DNA from: VFJZ01 sp046598415
GTDB lineage: Bacteria > Actinomycetota > Thermoleophilia > Gaiellales > F1-60-MAGs149
Assembly (NCBI GenBank): GCA_046598415.1
Contig: JBKJIG010000017.1
Coordinates: 1-64,000, forward strand
Direction of reading: 5' to 3'
Length of the DNA: 64,000 nucleotides
The notes under the pieces are model-generated. The model was not told the origin of the DNA. It searched no databases and worked only from the letters and a program-made list of their open reading frames with translations. The first letter of the stretch is position 1; the number at the start of each line of letters is the position of its first letter. The translations under genes and the position numbers were made by a program. Shown here piece by piece: positions 34,643 through 42,452 of the stretch.

Positions 34643-35830
34643 TCAGCCGACGATCGTGCCCGTCAGGTACATGACGGCGATCCCGGCGACGTAGCCGCCG
34701 ATCGCCCAGCCGGAGCGCAATCCGCCCGGCGCGCGCCGGGCGACGTTGCGGCCGACCTCGACCACGACCTGCAGGGCCGCCCCGGCCGCGAGGGCGAAGA
34801 ACAGCACGCCGAGCACGTCGTTGGTGACGTAGCCGCCGAGCCACGTACCGAGGATGGCCGGCGCGCCGGCCAGCAGGGCGAGCAGCGTGAGCTTGCCGAA
34901 GCTGAACCGCTCGGTGGCGCTGACGGCGGCGATGCCGAGCCCCTCGGTGACGTTGTGCACCATGAAGCCGATGATCAGGAAGGTGCCCAGCTGGAGGGCG
35001 CCGAAGGCGAACGACGAGCCGATCGCGAGGCCCTCGCCGAGGTTGTGGACGCCGATGCCGACGGCGACGAGGAGCGCCAGCGAGGCCCCCGTGGTGGCCT
35101 TGCCGCGACCCAGCCAGGACGAGAGGAACGTCATGCCGAGCCCGCTGCCGGCGGCGCCGAGCAGCACGAGGCCGGGGCCGCCGAGGGCCGGCGGCAGCCC
35201 CGCCTGCAGCTCGAACGCCTCGAACAGCGCCTCGACGCCGAGGAACGTCAGCAGCCCGGCCGTGAGCGCGAGGAACGCGGCCAGCCACCGCTCGCTGGCG
35301 CGACGCAGCGACGGCAGCCAGAGCAGGCCGAGCGCCACGGGCACGACGCCGACGAGGAACCCGACGAGGGCGTAGCCGAAGAAGCCGCTCACGGACGGCG
35401 CGGGCGTCTCGACGGCGGCGGGGATCTGCTCGGTGGTCTGGATGCCGGTCGAGCTGGTGACGCCGACGGCGATCGGCTCGTTTTCGACCCACGGGTACGG
35501 CACGGTGATGGTGCTCGTGCGGAGACGGCCGAGCACGGACGAACCGTCGACGGTGAACGGCACGATGGCGTCGTCGACGGTCACCAGGGCGATGTTCAGG
35601 TCGTCGGCTTGCGGGTTTCGGACGGCGATCGTGATCTCGCCCGGGTGGAACTCGACGCGCCGCACGTCGAACGCGTCGGCGGGCGGCGCGTTGCGGCCGA
35701 TCAGGTCGACCAGCGACGAGCCGCTCGATACGAATAGGCCGACGACGATGGTCAGCAGCAGCAGCGGGGCGAGCGCGTACAGGTGCCAGCCGACGCGCGA
35801 CCGCAGCGTCGGCGGCGACGAGGCGTTCAC
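34643..35830 (-). CDS. ZIP-family metal transporter with extra N-terminal domain
   Basis: A 395-residue membrane protein. Residues 150-395 form the eight-helix ZIP fold, with the metal-site helices HNLGEGLAIG and HNVTEGLG. Before this is one membrane helix (about 15-35) and an extracytoplasmic beta-type domain of around 100 residues (about 40-140) that ordinary bacterial ZIP proteins lack. ZIP carriers bring divalent metals such as zinc or iron into the cytoplasm. The start overlaps the multicopper oxidase stop (ATGA), and both are behind one operator-like promoter, so a joint role in metal handling is likely. Confidence 0.85.
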   Translation of the reverse strand: MNASSPPTLRSRVGWHLYALAPLLLLTIVVGLFVSSGSSLVDLIGRNAPPADAFDVRRVEFHPGEITIAVRNPQADDLNIALVTVDDAIVPFTVDGSSVLGRLRTSTITVPYPWVENEPIAVGVTSSTGIQTTEQIPAAVETPAPSVSGFFGYALVGFLVGVVPVALGLLWLPSLRRASERWLAAFLALTAGLLTFLGVEALFEAFELQAGLPPALGGPGLVLLGAAGSGLGMTFLSSWLGRGKATTGASLALLVAVGIGVHNLGEGLAIGSSFAFGALQLGTFLIIGFMVHNVTEGLGIAAVSATERFSFGKLTLLALLAGAPAILGTWLGGYVTNDVLGVLFFALAAGAALQVVVEVGRNVARRAPGGLRSGWAIGGYVAGIAVMYLTGTIVG

Positions 35831-36849
35831 CGTTCGGCCACCTCGAAGTAGCCCATCCAGCCGAGCTCGGTGAACTCGGACTGGTGCGCGTGGAACATGA
35901 ACGTGCCCGGGTGCGTGAAGTCGATCTCGAGCACGCCGCGCTGGCCCTGGGCCTGCACGACGATGTCGGTGTACTCCCAGTGGTCGCCGGTGCCGGTCGG
36001 CTGGTAGCGGAAGAAGTCGGCGTGCAGGTGGAGCGAGTTGACGAGGTCGAACTCGGTCAGGTTCGCGAGGTAGATGCGCACCTTCGTGCCGAGCTGCACC
36101 TGGATCGGATACCGCGCGTAGTAGAACGTGCGGCCGTTGACGGTGTAGAGGTTGTTCTCGCCGTCGCCATCGGTGTCGTAGCCGTTCATCACCATCACGA
36201 GCTCCTGCGCCGGCGGACGGGGCTCCTTGGGATCGATGATGAAGGCGCCGTAGAGGCCTTTGTGGATGTGCTTCTTGAGCGGCGTCGCGTGGCAGTGGTA
36301 GAGCTGCATCCCGGCCGGCCGGGCGATGAACTCGTAGGTGAACTCGCCGCCCGGCTCGACCACTTCGAACACGCCGTCCATGTTGGTCGGGTGGATGCCG
36401 TGGAAGTGGATCGTGTGCGGGTGCGACCCGGCGTTGCGGAAGTGCACGCGCAGCAGGTCGCCCTCGGTGGCGCGGATGATGGGGCCGGGAACGGTGCCGT
36501 TGTACGTCCAGGCCTCGAAGAACACGCCGGGCGCGACCTCGATCTGCTGGTCGGCCGCCGTCAGCGTGTACTCCCGCACGCGGCCCGGCTGGTACGGCAG
36601 CGCCGGTGGCGGGTAGAGCAGCCCGTCGAGGTCGTGCGGCCCGCCGACGGCGGGCGCGCCCTCGCGGATCATCGCGGCGTGCCCGCTGTGCCCGCCGGGC
36701 GCCGCCGCGGCGGCGACGACGTGTCCGGCGTGCTCCGCGGCCGGCGTCCCGGTGTTCGCGCCGCGCGCGATTCCGGCCAGCACGGGCGTGGCGGCTAGGG
36801 GTGCGGCGGCCAGCAGTGCGTTCCGGCGGGTAAGTAGTGGTTTAGGCAT
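35827..36849 (-). CDS. Multicopper oxidase, exported via Tat
   Basis: A 340-residue cupredoxin-type oxidase. It begins with a twin-arginine signal (LTRRNALLAAAPLAATPVLA) and a His-rich linker with GGHSGHAAM. Copper-site motifs are HTIHFHGIH, LYHCHATPL and, at the end, MFHAHQSEFTE. The two-domain length resembles small laccases or nitrite-reductase-like oxidases rather than three-domain laccases. It may oxidise a metal ion or organic substrate outside the membrane and is co-expressed with a ZIP transporter. The ATG at 36849 lies inside a palindrome. Confidence 0.9.
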   Translation of the reverse strand: MPKPLLTRRNALLAAAPLAATPVLAGIARGANTGTPAAEHAGHVVAAAAAPGGHSGHAAMIREGAPAVGGPHDLDGLLYPPPALPYQPGRVREYTLTAADQQIEVAPGVFFEAWTYNGTVPGPIIRATEGDLLRVHFRNAGSHPHTIHFHGIHPTNMDGVFEVVEPGGEFTYEFIARPAGMQLYHCHATPLKKHIHKGLYGAFIIDPKEPRPPAQELVMVMNGYDTDGDGENNLYTVNGRTFYYARYPIQVQLGTKVRIYLANLTEFDLVNSLHLHADFFRYQPTGTGDHWEYTDIVVQAQGQRGVLEIDFTHPGTFMFHAHQSEFTELGWMGYFEVAER

Positions 36850-36890
36850 GCCTAGAATTAAATTCTAGCCGAGCCTAGCCCGGGCACCAA
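36842..36890 (-). promoter_or_regulatory. Promoter with nested metal-regulator-like palindromes (multicopper oxidase)
   Basis: On the minus strand a -35 TTGGTG (36890-36885), a 17-base spacer and a -10 TAGAAT (36867-36862) precede the ATG at 36849 closely, so the message would have only a few leader bases. The -10 lies in the palindrome CTAGAATTTAATTCTAG. Two similar 14-mers, CTAGGCATGCCTAA and CTAGGCTCGGCTAG, flank it. TTAGG...CCTAA half-sites resemble DtxR/IdeR/MntR-type operators. The segment is strikingly AT-rich here. Confidence 0.6.
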
Positions 36891-36910
36891 CATTTCCGCG
36901 CGCCTGCGTG

Positions 36911-36975
36911 CGCCTTCCATGTGCGGGGTCAGACCCCGAAAACGCTCCCCCTGGGGTCTGACCCCGGAACGTTTC
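36911..36975 (-). repeat. REPIN-like double palindrome, copy 2
   Basis: This is the reverse-oriented counterpart of 15581-15640: GAAACGTTCCGGGGTCAGAC at one end, two GGGGTCAGACCCC-type palindromes, and ACATGGAAGGCGC at the other end. The centre between the palindromes differs and is about five bases longer. It lies between the multicopper oxidase promoter and the GYD gene. Confidence 0.8.
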
Positions 36976-37086
36976 CGCGCGGGAGGTGCGCGAATCGCGC
37001 GACTGGCGCTCGATGTGTGCGGGCCGGCATGAAGCGCGCGTCGTCCGACACGCCGAACTCGACTAGGCGCTCGAGAGCGTCGCGGA

Positions 37087-37386
37087 CTAGTGGCCGCGGC
37101 TCTCGGACAGGGCCGAGAGGAAGTCGGACACCGGGATCGCCGGCAGACTCTGGATGCGGGTCGAGCCGCGCGAGCCGAGCTCGACGGCGATCTGGGCGAC
37201 CGTCAGGTGGTCGGGCGCCTCGAGGATCGTGACGAAGTCGTACGGGCCGAGCACTGCCCACTGGCTGACGATCTTCGCGCCCATCGCCTCGACCTGGGCG
37301 TTGACCTGCTGCAGCCGGCTCGGGTTCTTCTTCAGCGTCTCGATGCCGTCGGAGGACAGCGTCGAGAGGAGGACGTAGGTCTGCAC
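37087..37386 (-). CDS. GYD-domain protein
   Basis: A 99-residue protein of the GYD family (ferredoxin-like alpha/beta fold), with the pattern GPYDFVTILEAPDHLTVAQI that gives the family its name. The function of GYD proteins is unknown. The length equals the family norm. It is nine bases after gatD on the same strand and may be the last gene of the murT-gatD operon. There is no signal peptide, so it is probably cytoplasmic. Confidence 0.8.
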   Translation of the reverse strand: MQTYVLLSTLSSDGIETLKKNPSRLQQVNAQVEAMGAKIVSQWAVLGPYDFVTILEAPDHLTVAQIAVELGSRGSTRIQSLPAIPVSDFLSALSESRGH

Positions 37387-37395
37387 GGCGGCATC

Positions 37396-38118
37396 CTACC
37401 GCCGCTCGGCCCGGGCGATCGTCGCGGCGCCCTCGGCCGTGCGCAGCTCGAGCGCGTCGTCGAGCGGCGCCAGCGGGCCACCGCCGCGCCGCGCCAGGGC
37501 GTGGCCGATCAGCTCGTCGGCGATCCACGGGTTCTTCGGCAGCAGCGGGCCGTGCACGTACGTGCCGACGATGCGCTCGGCGCGGCAGCCCTCGGTCCGG
37601 TCCTCGCCGTTGTTGCCGGCGCCCGCGACGATCCGGCCGAGCGGCTGCAGGCCGGCACCGAGCCACGTGCGCCCAGCGTGGTTCTCGAACCCGACCATCG
37701 TCCGGCCGCCGCCGCAGTCGACCAGCACGTTGCCGATCAGGCGCGTGTCGCCGGCCACGGTCTCGAGGTCGACGAGGCCGGTGCCGGGGATCTCGTCGCC
37801 CTGGTGGCCGCGGTACCGGTGCCCGAGCAGCTGGTAGCCGCCGCAGACGGCGAGCAGGCACGCGCCGTCGTCGATCGCCGCGCGGATCAGCGGCGTCTGC
37901 CGGATCAGCTCCGGCGCGACGAGCACCTGGTCGCGGTCCTGGCCGCCGCCGAGCAGGATGATGTCGGCGCCGCCCGGGTCGAGGTCGGCGCCGAGCGCGA
38001 GCGGCTGCACGCGGTAGTCGATACCGCGCCAGGCGCAGCGCTGCTCCAGCACGCGCACGTTGCCGCGGTCGGCGTAGATGGAGAGCAGCGTGGGGTAGAC
38101 GGGGACGATGGTGATCAC
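37396..38118 (-). CDS. gatD: Lipid II isoglutaminyl synthase, glutamine amidotransferase subunit GatD
   Basis: A 240-residue class I (CobB/CobQ-like) glutaminase. The nucleophile Cys is in LLAVCGGYQLLG. The N-terminus TIVPVYPTLLSIYADRGN and the catalytic His in GTYVHGPLLPKNP are typical. With MurT it amidates the D-glutamate of peptidoglycan precursors, supplying ammonia from glutamine. The GTG at 38118 overlaps the murT stop (GTGA), which fixes the start; the open frame continues upstream only within murT. Confidence 0.92.
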   Translation of the reverse strand: MITIVPVYPTLLSIYADRGNVRVLEQRCAWRGIDYRVQPLALGADLDPGGADIILLGGGQDRDQVLVAPELIRQTPLIRAAIDDGACLLAVCGGYQLLGHRYRGHQGDEIPGTGLVDLETVAGDTRLIGNVLVDCGGGRTMVGFENHAGRTWLGAGLQPLGRIVAGAGNNGEDRTEGCRAERIVGTYVHGPLLPKNPWIADELIGHALARRGGGPLAPLDDALELRTAEGAATIARAERR

Positions 38119-39476
38119 CGGGCGGTCGCCTCCCAGTACGGCCGGACGAGGCCGCGCTCGGCCGCCACCCGCTGGAGCTCGAGCATCGCGGTATAGGTCG
38201 GCAGGACGTAGGCCGTGCCGCCGGTGCCGGCGCGCTGCAGCGCACGGTCGAGGGCGGCGGCTCGGTCGACGACGATCTCGATCCGGTCGCCGGGTACGCC
38301 GGCGTACTTGGCGCGCAGCGCGATGTCGGCGGCGCGCGTGCCGCTGCAGACGACGAGGCCGGCGCGGGGGAGGGCCATCTCGAAGTCGACGTCCCAGATC
38401 CACGACACGTCGCGGCCGTCGGCGATGCGGTCGTTCAGCGCGAGCAGCAGCACGGCGTCGTCCAGGTTGGGCGCCAGCGTGCGCAGGGCCTCGTTGGCGC
38501 CGGCCGGATTCTTGACCAGCAGCAATACCGCGTCGCGGTCGCCGACGACCACGCGCTCGAAGCGGCCGAAGGCGGCCCGTGCACTGCCGATGCGCTGCGC
38601 TGCCGCCGCCGGGTCGACGCCGAGCGCGGTCGCGAGCGCGAACGCGCCCGCGGCGTTGTAGACGTTGTAGATGCCGGGCAGCGCGAGCTCGAGCGGCGTG
38701 CCGCCAACAACGAAGGTGCTGCCGTCGAGGCCGCGCAGGCCGATCGAGGTGACGGCCACATCGAGCGGCGGCCGGGAGTGCCCGCAGTTGGGGCAGCGGT
38801 AGTCGCCGAGGTGGCCGAGGTAGATCGCCGCGTAACCGTAGGCGTGGCCGCAGCGCACGCAGGTGGTGGAGTCGGCGGCGTCGGCCAGGTCGGGCAGGGC
38901 GACGGCGGGGTCGTCGAGCCCGAACCGGATCACGTTGTCGCGACCGTCGCCCAGCGCGCTGATCACGGGGTCGTCGGCCGCGAGCACGAGCACCGTTTCG
39001 GGCGGGAGCGCGGCCACCATCCCGCGCCAGCGCTCCGCCACCAGCTCCAGCTCGCCGTACCGGTCGAGCTGGTCGCGGAACAGGTTCGACAGGAGCAGCG
39101 CCCGCGGCCGCGTGCGGCGGGAGATCTCGGGCAGCGCGAACTCGTCCACCTCGAACAGGCCCAGCTGCGCGCCGGCCGCGCCGGTCAGGAGTGCGCTGGC
39201 CACGCCCGACAGCAGGTTCGCCCCCGCGCCGTTGCGGCACAGCTCGTGCTCCGGCCCGAGCGCGGCGGCCACGAGGGCGGAGCTGGTCGTCTTGCCGTTG
39301 GTGGCCGAGACCAGCACCACGCCGTCCCCGAGCCGCGCCGCGAGGCGCTCGATGGCGTCGGGCGCCAGGCGCAGCAGGGCCTTGCCAGGGAGGCTCGTGC
39401 CGCCGCCGCGTCCGCTCCGGCGCGATAGCGACCCGATCACGCGCGCAGCGGCCATCTTGGCGGGGAAGAGGCTCAC
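38115..39476 (-). CDS. murT: Lipid II isoglutaminyl synthase, Mur ligase subunit MurT
   Basis: A 453-residue Mur-ligase-like protein. The ATP-binding motif SATNGKTTSSALV is near residue 57. A zinc-ribbon insert with paired cysteines (CVRCGHAYG and CPNCGHS) lies in the central domain, as is characteristic of MurT. The C-terminal DUF1727 domain follows. It activates D-Glu of lipid II for amidation by GatD ammonia. The pair is typical of Gram-positive bacteria including Actinomycetota and so supports the placement of this organism. Confidence 0.93.
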   Translation of the reverse strand: MSLFPAKMAAARVIGSLSRRSGRGGGTSLPGKALLRLAPDAIERLAARLGDGVVLVSATNGKTTSSALVAAALGPEHELCRNGAGANLLSGVASALLTGAAGAQLGLFEVDEFALPEISRRTRPRALLLSNLFRDQLDRYGELELVAERWRGMVAALPPETVLVLAADDPVISALGDGRDNVIRFGLDDPAVALPDLADAADSTTCVRCGHAYGYAAIYLGHLGDYRCPNCGHSRPPLDVAVTSIGLRGLDGSTFVVGGTPLELALPGIYNVYNAAGAFALATALGVDPAAAAQRIGSARAAFGRFERVVVGDRDAVLLLVKNPAGANEALRTLAPNLDDAVLLLALNDRIADGRDVSWIWDVDFEMALPRAGLVVCSGTRAADIALRAKYAGVPGDRIEIVVDRAAALDRALQRAGTGGTAYVLPTYTAMLELQRVAAERGLVRPYWEATAR

Positions 39477-39526
39477 GCGAGCGCATCGTAGCGTTGCAAC
39501 ACGCGTATCACTTTCAGTGCGTCCCC

Positions 39527-39554
39527 TTGCAACTTCTCAAGACTGCTCTATGCT
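39527..39554 (+). promoter_or_regulatory. Sigma-70-type promoter for the repeat-protein gene at 39668
   Basis: TTGCAA (39527-39532) and TATGCT (39549-39554) are separated by 16 bases. This is one of the best -35/-10 pairs I can see by eye in the window. The predicted start is near 39561, giving a leader of roughly 105 bases before the ATG at 39668. Confidence 0.6.
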
Positions 39555-39555
39555 G

Positions 39556-39667
39556 ACTGATCAGAGGATCAGTACGCTCGTCGGGGTCTGGCGATCTTCC
39601 CGGCAAGGTGGAATCTCCTTGGCCCCCGTTACGGGGCCCTGTATCAACGACGGCAGGCGGTTAACGG
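39556..39667 (+). promoter_or_regulatory. Structured leader / operator region
   Basis: A perfect inverted repeat, ACTGATC-AGAG-GATCAGT (39556-39573), straddles the predicted transcription start and could be an operator. Downstream, CAAGG/CCTTG (39604-39621) and GGCCCC/GGGGCC (39621-39638, loop CGTTAC) form mutually competing hairpins that share one base. An AGGCGG site (39655-39660) eight bases before the ATG may bind ribosomes. I do not recognise a known riboswitch class. Confidence 0.45.
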
Positions 39668-40351
39668 ATGCGATCCAAGACGGTCTTCACGGCACTCGAG
39701 AACATCGATCAGGAGCGCCTCGCGCAGTTCCAGGCGGGCATGCGCAAGCGGTACTCCGATACGCAGATCCTTGCGCAGCTGAGCGCTTGTGCGGAGCGAC
39801 TCGGCAAGTCGCCGACGATGCGCGAGTTCGAGGCCGACGCCGAGACGACCGTCCACCCGCAGACCGTGATCGAGCACTTCGGCTCCTGGAATGCGGCCAA
39901 ACGCCAGGCGGGTCTCGTGCCGCGCCGGTTCGCGACGCGCGAGGAGCTGCTCGACCAGCTGCGCGCGCTGGGCGAGGAGATCGGCCGCGTGCCGACCGCC
40001 AAGGATATCGAGGCGCGGCGCGGCCGGATGCCGTCGAAGTCGCTCTACTGGCACACCTTCGGCTCGCTCACCACCGCCCTCCGTGAGGCCGGGTTCGACG
40101 TCGCGGTCGGCGAGGAGCGCCTCGACCGCGCCCTCGACCAGGGCGTGCTGCTGGCGATCCAACTCGGGCGCCTGCCGAAGTTCGCCGACTGGGCCGAGGC
40201 CCGCCGGTCCGACATCAACATGCTCACCGAGTGGCAGGTCTACCGCATGTTCGACGCGCGTCGCGGTGCCTGGTCGACGTTCCAGTTCCTGCTCCGCGAG
40301 CGCCTCATCAAGCAGGGCGTCGAGATCAAGGGCGACGGCACCCTCGCCTAG
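39668..40351 (+). CDS. Homing-endonuclease-associated-repeat protein
   Basis: A 227-residue protein built of about three related modules of 50-60 residues. Module 1 (about 32-80) reads CAERLGKSPTMREFE ... IEHFGSWNAAKRQAG. Module 2 (about 92-142) reads LGEEIGRVPTAKDIE ... WHTFGSLTTALREAG. A diverged third (about 150-205) starts LAIQLGRLPKFADWAE. The LG+.PT..(E/D)(F/I) ... FGSW..A...AG pattern is that of homing-endonuclease-associated repeats, thought to bind DNA. No nuclease domain is attached, so a stand-alone DNA-binding or regulatory role is likely. The actual role is unknown. Confidence 0.75.
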   Translation: MRSKTVFTALENIDQERLAQFQAGMRKRYSDTQILAQLSACAERLGKSPTMREFEADAETTVHPQTVIEHFGSWNAAKRQAGLVPRRFATREELLDQLRALGEEIGRVPTAKDIEARRGRMPSKSLYWHTFGSLTTALREAGFDVAVGEERLDRALDQGVLLAIQLGRLPKFADWAEARRSDINMLTEWQVYRMFDARRGAWSTFQFLLRERLIKQGVEIKGDGTLA

Positions 40352-40352
40352 C

Positions 40353-42116
40353 TCAGGCTGCGAGGCGGTCGGCCGCGATCCGCACGTCGGTCGCGAGCGA
40401 CTCCATCCGGCGCACGTCGCCGCCCGGCAGCTCGACCCGGATGCCCGGATGCACCACCGCCGCCTCGAGCACGCTGCCCGGGGCGAGCACGATCGTCAGG
40501 CCCGCGCCGGCGCCCGGCACCACCTCGTGCAGCACGGCCGTCCCGTCCAGCACCAGCCGGCCGCCGCGCATGATCGCGCCGTCGCTCTCCAGCTCCAGGC
40601 GCCCGCGCACGTGCAGCGACGACTCGATGATGCCCTTGCCGGTGACGACCATCGTCCCGACCATGTCGACGGTGCACTTCTGCAGGAGCGACGCCGTGAA
40701 CAAGGGCGCCTCGGCGGTCAGCTCCGCGAGTCTCGCGGTCTCGTGGGCGAAGGTCGCGGCCACCTCGCCGAGCCGCGTCATCGGCAGGCGCCCGAACCGC
40801 ACGGCCTCGAGGTCCTCCTGCGCGGCGCGCAGGGCCGACAGCACCTCGTAGGGGACGCTGCCGCGATCGCGGTCGGCCTCGGCCAGCGCGTCCTTGATCT
40901 TCTGCTCGAGCTCCGGCGCGACGCGCTCCAGCACCATCGCGAGCATGCGCAGCGGCGGCAGCTCGCGGCCGGTCGCGCGGGTGGCGGCGATCAGCTGGCC
41001 CATGCCGTGCTGCACGCGGCCGACGTCGCGTGCCAGCGGCGCGGTGAGCGCGTGCAGGGCGACCATCGCGGAGTGCGTGTGGCCGACGCGCAGCGTGGAA
41101 TCGAACGACGGTCCGGCGATGTGCAGCGCGTGTCCGGCCTCGACGGTCGAGCGGCGCACCGCGTCGCCCACCACGACGGCGCGCTTGGCCCGCACCAGGC
41201 CGTCCTCGACGGAGCCGGTCACCTCGATCGAGCCCGGACTGGTCAGCTCGCCGCTCGAGGCGCGCACGTCGCCGGTGTGGACGAGCGAGGCGGTGACGGT
41301 GACGACACCGTCCTTGAAGCGTGCGTGGCCGTCGCGCGTGGCGACGATGCGGCCGTCCGACTCGACGATCGCGCCGTCGCCCAGCCGCAGCTCGGCGGGA
41401 CGCGGCTCGCCGACGCCGATCGCGCGGCCGGTGACGGTCGTACCGTCGGCGCCGCGGCGCGCGCTCTCGACCCGCGCGAGCAGGGCACCGGCACGCACGA
41501 AGCGCTCGGTCCCGCGCGCGTCGACCGCGTGCAGCTGAACGGTCGCATCCTGCGCGCGCACGGGAGCGACGCCGCGCGCCACGGGCTCGTTGACGCCGCC
41601 GTGCAGCAGGCGCTCGAGGGCATCGTCCAGGACGCCCCACACGACGCCGTGGTCGGCGAGCGCGCCGTACAGGTCGTCCAGCGACGGCTCGGGACAGGGG
41701 ATGCGCTCCGCGACGAGGCGGCGCAGCGTAACGGTGCGGTTCGGCGGCTGGTCCTCGAGCCGGTACCGCGCGCCGGGCACGCGCTCGACGGTCATCGTCG
41801 CGAGCAGTTCGTCGGGCGTCACCTGGACGCGCACCTCGAGGCGGGGCAGGTCGTCGGGCAGGTGCACCCCGACGTCGGCGCGCGACGCTGCCTCGACCGG
41901 GCCGCGGCCGGGCTCCTCGCCGGCGACCAGCAGGTCGATGCCCGTCTCGGAGCGCACGACGGCACGGCGCCCGTCGTGCTCCGGCGGCAAGATCACCAGC
42001 GCGCCGCCGACGACCCATGCTGTCCCATCCTGGCTCTGCACGGACACGGTATCGGCGCGACGTTCCCCCGTCTTGAGGATCGAGTCCGTCGCAAGATCGG
42101 CCGTTCGGCCCCTCAT
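40353..42116 (-). CDS. FapA-like (DUF342) polymer-forming/flagellar-assembly protein
   Basis: A 587-residue protein. The central-to-C-terminal part holds the DUF342/FapA right-handed beta-helix with short repeats (VVTVTASLVHTGDV, SIEVTGSVEDGLVRA, then VVGDAVRRSTVEAGHALHI). A helical coiled-coil segment follows (LPPLRMLAMVLERVAPELEQ) and a final beta region. FapA is linked with flagella in several phyla, and a flagellar cluster begins 2.3 kb downstream. The ATG at 42116 is the best start, because a more upstream frame would run over the divergent gene at 42189. It converges with the repeat protein, one base apart. Confidence 0.72.
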   Translation of the reverse strand: MRGRTADLATDSILKTGERRADTVSVQSQDGTAWVVGGALVILPPEHDGRRAVVRSETGIDLLVAGEEPGRGPVEAASRADVGVHLPDDLPRLEVRVQVTPDELLATMTVERVPGARYRLEDQPPNRTVTLRRLVAERIPCPEPSLDDLYGALADHGVVWGVLDDALERLLHGGVNEPVARGVAPVRAQDATVQLHAVDARGTERFVRAGALLARVESARRGADGTTVTGRAIGVGEPRPAELRLGDGAIVESDGRIVATRDGHARFKDGVVTVTASLVHTGDVRASSGELTSPGSIEVTGSVEDGLVRAKRAVVVGDAVRRSTVEAGHALHIAGPSFDSTLRVGHTHSAMVALHALTAPLARDVGRVQHGMGQLIAATRATGRELPPLRMLAMVLERVAPELEQKIKDALAEADRDRGSVPYEVLSALRAAQEDLEAVRFGRLPMTRLGEVAATFAHETARLAELTAEAPLFTASLLQKCTVDMVGTMVVTGKGIIESSLHVRGRLELESDGAIMRGGRLVLDGTAVLHEVVPGAGAGLTIVLAPGSVLEAAVVHPGIRVELPGGDVRRMESLATDVRIAADRLAA

Positions 42117-42188
42117 GCTCGGCCCGCCCGCTGCCGATCTTCGGGATACGAGATCGCCACGGATGGCGCCTCGAGGAGGTTCCCGACG

Positions 42189-42452
42189 ATGACCGAGTAC
42201 CGCACCGCACACGACGTCGAGGCCTGGTTCGCCGGCCGCATGCAGGAGTGCGCCTCGCGCGAGCGTGACGCATGGGAGGAGTACCTGCGCACGATTCGCG
42301 GCATCGACACCGACGTCTACCAGCAGGCCGAGCCGCTGGCCTGGAGGCGCCTGCGGCGTCAGATCGCACAGCTCGCGCACGATCGCCGGCGCGACGAGTT
42401 CGAGCGCGACCGAGCGGTCGCCGAGCTCAACGGCCTGCGGTTGGCGAGCTGA
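42189..42452 (+). CDS. Small charged helical protein of unknown function (87 aa)
   Basis: An 87-residue protein rich in Arg, Glu and Asp with a heptad-like pattern, probably one or two long helices. There is no signal peptide, membrane helix or Cys pair. A strong ribosome-binding sequence (GAGGAGG, about 42173-42179) precedes the ATG by nine bases, which argues that it is a real gene. The stop overlaps the next start (TGATG). I recognise no family. Confidence 0.6.
   Translation: MTEYRTAHDVEAWFAGRMQECASRERDAWEEYLRTIRGIDTDVYQQAEPLAWRRLRRQIAQLAHDRRRDEFERDRAVAELNGLRLAS

Noticed and set aside
39574..39667. Known riboswitch (c-di-GMP, c-di-AMP, cobalamin, glycine) in the leader at 39.6 kb
   Set aside because: None of the conserved core sequences of these classes that I know is present.
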